Origin: Allonocardiopsis opalescens
GTDB lineage: Bacteria; Actinomycetota; Actinomycetes; Streptosporangiales; Streptosporangiaceae
Reading direction: 5' to 3'
Assembly (NCBI RefSeq): GCF_003002095.1
Contig: NZ_PVZC01000005.1
Location: 372,001-436,000, forward strand
DNA: 64,000 nucleotides
This document shows positions 59,361 to 64,000 of this stretch, piece after piece. The position numbers and the translations under genes were made by a program. The notes beneath the pieces are model-generated. The model did not search any database. It saw only the letters and a program-made list of their open reading frames with translations, and had not been told where the DNA came from. Position 1 is the first letter of the stretch. Each line of letters opens with the position of its first letter.

Positions 59361-60578
59361 ATGACCCCACCGTCCGTCGCCGACACCGTCGACGTGGCCG
59401 TCGTGGGCGGCGGCATCGTCGGGCTCGCCGCGGCGCGGGCGCTGCTGCGCGCCCGCCCCGGGCTCCGGCTCTGCCTGCTCGAACGCGAGCAGGGCTGGGG
59501 GCGGCACCAGACCGGCCACAACAGCGGGGTGATCCACAGCGGGCTGTACTACGCGCCCGGCAGCCTCAAGGCGCGGCTCACCCGCGAGGGCCTGCGCGAA
59601 ATGTACGCCTTCTGCGCCGAGCAGGGCCTGCCCGCCGAGCGCTGCGGCAAGGTGGTCGTGGCCTCGGACGCGAGCGAGCTGCCCCGGCTGGAGGCGCTGT
59701 ACGAGCGCGGTCGCGCCAACGGCGTGCGGGTCGAGCGGCTGACCCGCGCGCAGCTGCGCGCACGGGAGCCGCACATCGCCGGTGCCGCGGCGCTGCTGGT
59801 GCCGGAGACGGGCATCACCGACTACGGCGCGGTGGCCGAGCGGATCGCCGCCCTGCTGGCCGAGGACGGCGCCGACCTGCGCCTCGGCACGACCGTGCAA
59901 GGGATCGAGACGCACGGCGAGGCCGCGCTGGTCGCCACCGACCGCGGCACGCTGCGGGCCCGCCAGGTCGTCACCGCCGCCGGGCTGCACAGCGACCTGC
60001 TGGTCCGGGCGAGCGGCGCCGCGCCGAAGGCGGCGATCGTGCCCTTCCGCGGCGAGTACTTCCACCTGCGGCCCGAGCGCACCGACCTGGTGCGGCACCT
60101 GGTCTACCCCGTGCCCGACCCCGCCTTCCCCTTCCTGGGCGTGCACCTGACCCGCTCCGTCGACGGCGGCGTGCACGCGGGGCCCAGCGCCGTCCTCGCG
60201 CTCTCCCGGCACGGCTACCGGCGGCGCGACGTGTCGGCGCGCACGCTGCGCGAGCTGGCCGCCAGCCGGGGCCTGCGGCTGCTGGCCCGCCGGTACTGGC
60301 GCGCGGGCCTGGCCGAGATGGCGCGCTCGGCCGCCAAGCCGCTGTTCGTCCGCGGGGTGCGGCGGCTGCTGCCCGAGGTGCGCGGCCGCGACCTGGTCCG
60401 CGCCGAGGCGGGCGTCCGCGCCCAGGCCCTCACCCCCGACGGCGCGCTCGTCGACGACTTCCTCTTCCAGCGCGAGGGCCGCTGCCTGCACGTCGTGAAC
60501 GCCCCGTCCCCCGCCGCCACCGCCTCCTTCGCCATCGGCCGCGCCATCGCCGAGCGGGCGCTGAGCGAGATCGCCTAA
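59361..60578 (+). CDS. lhgO: LhgO-type FAD-dependent L-2-hydroxyacid oxidase
   Basis: A 405-residue flavoprotein of the DAO superfamily most like L-2-hydroxyglutarate oxidase/dehydrogenase. The FAD fingerprint is VAVVGGGIVGLAAARALL at about 12-29, followed by LLEREQGWGRHQTGHNSGVI and HSGLYYAPGSLKARL, a signature block of LhgO. PFRGEYFHLRPE and the C-terminal HVVNAPSPAATASFAIG complete the family. It would oxidise an L-2-hydroxy acid to a 2-oxo acid, which the divergently encoded ThDP enzyme could then process. The gntR gene follows 51 bp downstream. Confidence 0.88.
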   Translation: MTPPSVADTVDVAVVGGGIVGLAAARALLRARPGLRLCLLEREQGWGRHQTGHNSGVIHSGLYYAPGSLKARLTREGLREMYAFCAEQGLPAERCGKVVVASDASELPRLEALYERGRANGVRVERLTRAQLRAREPHIAGAAALLVPETGITDYGAVAERIAALLAEDGADLRLGTTVQGIETHGEAALVATDRGTLRARQVVTAAGLHSDLLVRASGAAPKAAIVPFRGEYFHLRPERTDLVRHLVYPVPDPAFPFLGVHLTRSVDGGVHAGPSAVLALSRHGYRRRDVSARTLRELAASRGLRLLARRYWRAGLAEMARSAAKPLFVRGVRRLLPEVRGRDLVRAEAGVRAQALTPDGALVDDFLFQREGRCLHVVNAPSPAATASFAIGRAIAERALSEIA

Positions 60579-60614
60579 GGCTCCGGCCAAAAGGGAAACG
60601 GGATAAAACCGCTG

Positions 60615-60624
60615 TGGTATACCA
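60615..60624. promoter_or_regulatory. GntR operator palindrome over the gntR start (TGGTATACCA)
   Basis: A perfect 10-bp palindrome ends 5 bases before the gntR ATG at 60630. Its TATACC core is also spaced like a -10 element for a leaderless gntR mRNA, so binding would block the gene's own promoter. Confidence 0.65.
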
Positions 60625-60629
60625 GGATT

Positions 60630-61328
60630 ATGTCCACTCCTGACCTGGCCGCCCAGGCCGCCGCGCTGCCGCCGCTGGGGGCGTCGCGGTCGCACTCCGA
60701 CCTGGTGGCCGAGTCGATCCGGCAGGCGATCCTGAGCGGGCAGCTGCGGCCGGACGAGGTGCTAGTCGAGCGGCGGCTGGCGGAGATGCTGGGCGTCTCG
60801 AAGACCCCGGTGCGCGAGGCGCTGATCCAGCTGTCCGGCTCGGGCCTGCTCAAGGTGACCCGCAACCGGGGCGTGGCGGTGCGCAAGCTGAGCCACCAGG
60901 ACGCCCGCCACATCTACCAGCAGCGGCTGCTGCTGGAGCCGTGGGCGCTCGCCAGCGCGGTGCGCCGGCCCGGTGTCGACTTCTCCCTCGCCGAGCAGGT
61001 GCTGGCCGGCGTGGAGAGCCTGGCCGTCGACGAGCGCTCGGCGGCGCTCGCGCTGGAGAACCGCCGCTTCCACCGGGCGCTGTACTCCCAGTGCGAGAAC
61101 ACCCTGGTCGTGGGCACTCTCGACGGTCTGCAGGATCTCACCGCGCTCGCCACGCTGAGCATCTTCTGGCGGCTCAGCCCCACCTGGGAGCAGGAGTTCC
61201 ACGAGCACGCCCGCATCCTGGCGGCCGCCCGCTCGGGCCGCGCCGAGGAGGCCGAGCAGCTGGTGCGGCGCCATATCGAGCGCATGCTCGAACGCCTGGA
61301 GGACGCGCAGCCCGAGGGCGGCGGCTGA
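60630..61328 (+). CDS. GntR family regulator, FCD subfamily
   Basis: A 232-residue regulator. The N-terminal winged helix reads RSHSDLVAESIRQAILSGQL, ERRLAEMLGVSKTPVREALI and SGSGLLKVTRNRGVAVRKLS. The C-terminal all-helical FCD domain (QQRLLLEPWALASAV; NRRFHRALYSQC; EHARILAAARSGRAEEAEQL) normally binds a metal and a small organic acid. Palindromes of the type TGGTATACCA recur over its own start and in both divergent spacers of the surrounding cluster, so it most likely represses lhgO, the ThDP enzyme, the RraA-like gene and the transporters and is induced by their substrate. The ATG has almost no leader and may be translated from a leaderless transcript. Confidence 0.93.
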   Translation: MSTPDLAAQAAALPPLGASRSHSDLVAESIRQAILSGQLRPDEVLVERRLAEMLGVSKTPVREALIQLSGSGLLKVTRNRGVAVRKLSHQDARHIYQQRLLLEPWALASAVRRPGVDFSLAEQVLAGVESLAVDERSAALALENRRFHRALYSQCENTLVVGTLDGLQDLTALATLSIFWRLSPTWEQEFHEHARILAAARSGRAEEAEQLVRRHIERMLERLEDAQPEGGG

Positions 61329-61339
61329 GCCGCCGGGCC

Positions 61340-62056
61340 TCAGCCCCGCTCGCGGTACTCCCGCAGCGTCGCCTCGTCGGGCGGGTAGGTGCCGCGCAGC
61401 GGCCTGCCCTCCTCGATCCGCGCCAGCACGAAGTCCTCCAGCCGCTCCTGCTCCACACCCGCACGCGCCACCTCGGCGGCGAGGTGCCGCGGCACGCACA
61501 CGACCCCGTCGTGGTCGCCGACGATGATGTCGCCCGGGTACACGCCCACCTCGCCGCAGGCGATCGGCTGCTGGAGGTCGACGGCGTGGTGCTTGGCCAG
61601 GTTGGTGGTGGGCGCGGCGCCCGCCGCGAAGGCGGGCAGGTCGAGCGCTGCGAATCCGGCCATGTCGCGCACTGCCCCGTCGGTCACCACGCCCGCCGCC
61701 CCGCGCTCCCGCAGCCGGGTGGCGAGGATGTGGCCGAGCGAGGCCGCCCGGGTCTGTCCCCGGGCGTCGATGACCAGCACCGCGCCGGGCGGCGTCTGCT
61801 CGACCGCCCGCCGCTGCGGGTGGTCGTAGTCCTTGAAGACGGCGAGCACGTCGACGTCCTCGCGCGCCGGGATGTAGCGGAGCGTGAACGCGGGTCCGAC
61901 CATGCGCGGCGTCGCGGGGTTGAGCTGCCGCGGCCCCTCCAGGAAGGTGTTGCGCAGCCCCCGGTCCATCAGCTGGGTGGTGATCGTGGCGGTGCTGACG
62001 GCGCGCAGCGCCTCGATGACGGCGGGGTCGACGGGGGCCGGGGCGGTGTCGCTCAT
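61340..62056 (-). CDS. RraA-like / HMG-CHA aldolase family protein
   Basis: A 238-residue protein of the RraA superfamily, which includes 4-hydroxy-4-methyl-2-oxoglutarate aldolase and oxaloacetate decarboxylase. The active-site block GAAGVVTDGAVRDMAG supplies the conserved Arg and Asp; CGEVGVYPGDIIVGDHDGVV is the other family block, and TATITTQLMDRG lies near the N-terminus. Retention of the R/D pair favours an aldolase or decarboxylase over a pure RNase E regulator. Sitting in a GntR-controlled 2-hydroxy/2-oxo acid cluster supports a catabolic role. It is divergent from the Nramp-like transporter gene across a spacer with two palindromes. Confidence 0.88.
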   Translation of the reverse strand: MSDTAPAPVDPAVIEALRAVSTATITTQLMDRGLRNTFLEGPRQLNPATPRMVGPAFTLRYIPAREDVDVLAVFKDYDHPQRRAVEQTPPGAVLVIDARGQTRAASLGHILATRLRERGAAGVVTDGAVRDMAGFAALDLPAFAAGAAPTTNLAKHHAVDLQQPIACGEVGVYPGDIIVGDHDGVVCVPRHLAAEVARAGVEQERLEDFVLARIEEGRPLRGTYPPDEATLREYRERG

Positions 62057-62184
62057 GCGTCTCCTTGCGGCGGCTGGGCGCGGACGGCCGGCACCGCCGG
62101 CGCGGTGCCCGCCGGGGCGGCGGCCGGGTCGTGGCTGGTCCGGGGGTACGTCCGCGCCCGATGGATGTTTCCGGGGTATTGCCG

Positions 62185-62215
62185 TTGGGATATACCAACG
62201 TTACGGTATACCAAC
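62185..62215. promoter_or_regulatory. Two GntR operator candidates between rraA-like and transporter genes
   Basis: TTGGGATATACCAA (62185-62198) and GGTATACCAAC (62205-62215) both carry the TATACCA core seen at the gntR start. Their centres are about two helical turns apart in the divergent spacer. Confidence 0.6.
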
Positions 62216-62290
62216 ATATCAACCCGGCCGCTGAGCCGTTCGTCACGTCCGCCGCCGCACAAGACCCCCCTCCTTGAGCGAGGAGCCACG

Positions 62291-63640
62291 ATGACCGACA
62301 CCGCCCCAGACCCGTCCTCGACGGCCGCCGGCCGGCAGGCCGCGACCGCCGACCGGCCCACCGAGGCGGCCCCCGCCCCGATCCCCACCACGCTGCGCGG
62401 GTACATCACCTCGCTCGGCCCCGGGATCGTGGTGGCGCTGGCCTGGGTGGGCACCGGCGACCTGATCGACAACTCGGTCGCGGGCGGGAACTACGGCTAC
62501 GCCCTGCTGTGGGTGCTGCCGCTCAGCCTGGTGTTCCGCTTCTTCTTCGTCAATCTGCTGGCGAAGTACCCGCTGTACAACGTCCGGCGCGACGCCAGCA
62601 TCGTCCGGGGCTTCCACCGCACGCATCCGGTATTCGGCTGGCTGTTCCTGATCGCCTTCGCGCTCTACACCCACATCCTGCTCTCGTTCACCCTCAGCGG
62701 GGTCGGGACGGCGCTGGAAGGGCTGTTCGGCGGGCTGCCGACCTTCTGGTGGTCGGTCATCGGCGCCGCGTCGGTGCTGCTGGTGACCTTCTCCGGCGCC
62801 TACCGGCTGATCGAGCGGATCTTCAAGTTCGTCCTCGCCGCGATGGTCGCCTCCTTCGTGCTGGGCATCGTCCTGGTCGGCATCAACTGGGCCGAGTTCG
62901 TCCGCGGCCTGGCCTTCCAGCTCCCGCCCAGCGAGGGCCTCTTCGACTCCACCCTGATCGCCTCCAGCCTGGTGCTGGCCACCCTGGGCTCGATGACCAG
63001 CCTGTTCTACCCGCAGTTCCTCAAGGAGAAGGGCTGGACCACCCCGGCGCACCGCAAGGTGCAGCGCTACGACCTGCTGTTCGGCGTGGTCGTCGTCTTC
63101 TTCCTCGGTGTGGCGATCTGGGCGATCGGCGCCGAGGTGCTGCACGGCGGCCGCGGGGCGGAGACCGCCGCCGACATCGCGGGCGCCCTCGGCACCGCCA
63201 TCGGCCCGATCGGCCCGTACATCTTCTACGCGGGGCTGCTCGGCGCCGCCTGGACGACGGTGGCCGGATCGCTGTTCGCCCTGAGCACGATGACGGTGGA
63301 ATCGGCGCACGCCGTGCGCCCGAAGCGGGCCGAACGCTACCGCGAGCGGCCCAACTCCGACCCGATCTACAAGTGGATGGTCGCCTGGGGCCTGCTCGCC
63401 GTGCTGTGGTCACTGCCGAACGCGCCCGACTTCGTCGTGCTGGTGGTCGTCTCGCACGTGCTGACCTCGCCCTTCCTGCTGCTGATCCTGGTCGGGCTCT
63501 GCTTCATGCTGAACCGCAGGGACATCATGGGCGAGCACGTGAACAACAGGTGGGAGAACACCGGGCTGGCGGTGCTGCTGGTCTTCGTCGCGGTCGCGGC
63601 CTACCAGGGCATCCAGCAGACCGTCCTGATGTTCGTCTGA
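62291..63640 (+). CDS. Nramp-related transporter
   Basis: A 449-residue membrane protein with an Nramp/APC-like layout: TM1 LGPGIVVALAWVGTGDL with AGGNYGYALLWVLPLS following, and about eleven hydrophobic helices (for example SVIGAASVLLVTF; YDLLFGVVVVFFLGVAIWAI; SHVLTSPFLLLILVGLCF). The metal-binding TM1 motif DPGN of true Nramp proteins is replaced by GTGD, and the TM6 MPH is missing (ATLGSMTSLF), so it is unlikely to be a classical Mn/Fe transporter. Being in a GntR-regulated organic acid cluster, it may carry another substrate or magnesium as in Nramp-related (NRMT) proteins. The ATG follows AGGAG. Confidence 0.82.
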   Translation: MTDTAPDPSSTAAGRQAATADRPTEAAPAPIPTTLRGYITSLGPGIVVALAWVGTGDLIDNSVAGGNYGYALLWVLPLSLVFRFFFVNLLAKYPLYNVRRDASIVRGFHRTHPVFGWLFLIAFALYTHILLSFTLSGVGTALEGLFGGLPTFWWSVIGAASVLLVTFSGAYRLIERIFKFVLAAMVASFVLGIVLVGINWAEFVRGLAFQLPPSEGLFDSTLIASSLVLATLGSMTSLFYPQFLKEKGWTTPAHRKVQRYDLLFGVVVVFFLGVAIWAIGAEVLHGGRGAETAADIAGALGTAIGPIGPYIFYAGLLGAAWTTVAGSLFALSTMTVESAHAVRPKRAERYRERPNSDPIYKWMVAWGLLAVLWSLPNAPDFVVLVVVSHVLTSPFLLLILVGLCFMLNRRDIMGEHVNNRWENTGLAVLLVFVAVAAYQGIQQTVLMFV

Positions 63641-63646
63641 GCGTCG

Positions 63647-64000
63647 ATGGACCTGGGTGACGGGCTGACATGGATCCTGCTCGCGGCCGCCACCCTGCTC
63701 GGCTCGTCCGTGCAGGGGGCCGTGGGCTTCGGGCTGGGCTTCACCGTGGTGCCGCTGCTCGCGGTGGTCGAGCCGCTGGCGATCCCGACCGTGCCGCTGC
63801 TGCTGGGGATGTCGCTGCTGCTGGGCACTCTCGTGCGTGACTTCCGCGCGCTGGACCGGCGCGGCAGCCTGCTGATGATGGCCGGCCGCGCCCCCGGCAC
63901 GGTGGTGGGCGCGGCGCTGCTCGCCCTGGTCGCGCCGCACCTGCTGGGGCTGCTGGTGGGGGCGGTGCTGCTGGCCACCATCGCGGTCAGCGCCGCGCGC
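63647..64000 (+). CDS. TSUP (TauE/SafE) family transporter, N-terminal part
   Basis: The frame runs from ATG 63647, 6 bp after the transporter gene, to the window edge (118 codons). It begins MDLGDGLTWILLAAATLLGS and has the TSUP-typical VQGAVGFGLGFTVVPLL loop, followed by PTVPLLLGMSLLLGTLV and a second repeat start (GRAPGTVVGAALL). TSUP proteins export or import sulfite, sulfonates and organic acids. It is probably co-transcribed with the Nramp-related gene under GntR control. The C-terminal half lies outside the window. Confidence 0.88.
   Translation, partial: MDLGDGLTWILLAAATLLGSSVQGAVGFGLGFTVVPLLAVVEPLAIPTVPLLLGMSLLLGTLVRDFRALDRRGSLLMMAGRAPGTVVGAALLALVAPHLLGLLVGAVLLATIAVSAAR

Overview
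The window is chromosomal DNA of a high-G+C actinomycete (Streptomyces-like or a related mycelial genus). Reasons: strong G/C third-position bias in most genes, frequent GTG/TTG starts, many 4-bp ATGA/GTGA gene overlaps, and typical actinobacterial families (ECF42 sigma factor with DGPF partner, S33 exopeptidase, STAND/DUF4062 proteins, RHH-ClpN protein, FolE2). No tRNA, rRNA, CRISPR array, integrase or intact insertion sequence was recognised.

Layout. (1) 1-11639 is mostly ordinary chromosome: end of a sensor kinase with its GerMN lipoprotein, an acyltransferase, an epoxide-hydrolase relic, an ECF42 sigma/DGPF pair, a secreted S33 peptidase, a MarR regulator divergent from an NAD-dependent epimerase, a membrane-anchored serine hydrolase and a methyltransferase. 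(2) 11653-16739 is a candidate conflict/defence module: a tandem SLATT-like membrane protein divergent from a stand-alone degenerate FtsK-like domain and a DUF4062-STAND NTPase-FGE-fold protein. (3) 16754-22243 holds a translationally coupled pair (ThiC-like radical-SAM enzyme and truncated PEP-synthase-like ATP-grasp protein), a divergent acetamidase/formamidase and an SDR; it looks like a small uncharacterised metabolic pathway.

(4) 22275-48616 is an apparently complete dpd cluster, the 7-deazaguanine DNA modification and restriction-like system, visibly lower in G+C than its flanks. One arm (minus strand) encodes dpdE-F-G-H-I-J-K-D, the helicase/ATPase/nuclease set. The other arm (plus strand) encodes queC-queE-queD-folE2 (preQ0 supply) followed by dpdC-dpdB-dpdA and a second dpdB-like gene (insertion and conversion of preQ0 in DNA). 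Nearly all genes in each arm overlap by a few bases, so each arm is probably one transcript. The divergent control region holds an AbrB-type regulator and a small zinc-ribbon-like protein. Unusual points are the two DGQHR (DpdB-like) genes flanking dpdA, the type IB cyclohydrolase, and the self-contained preQ0 supply.

(5) 48617-55701 continues the accessory zone: decayed DNA with a frameshifted GH114 relic and a 22-bp inverted copy of dpdB2 sequence, an RHH-ClpN protein with a coupled small membrane protein, and a pseudokinase / UPF1-like helicase / winged-helix operon that may be another defence system. (6) 56146-64000 returns to chromosome-like content: a DUF72 protein, a small lipoprotein, and a GntR-controlled cluster (ThDP-dependent decarboxylase-like enzyme, LhgO-type oxidase, GntR regulator, RraA-like protein, Nramp-related transporter, TSUP transporter). 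In that cluster a TGGTATACCA-type palindrome recurs at each divergent promoter and over the regulator's own start. Functions are inferred from sequence motifs recognised by eye; no database search was run.
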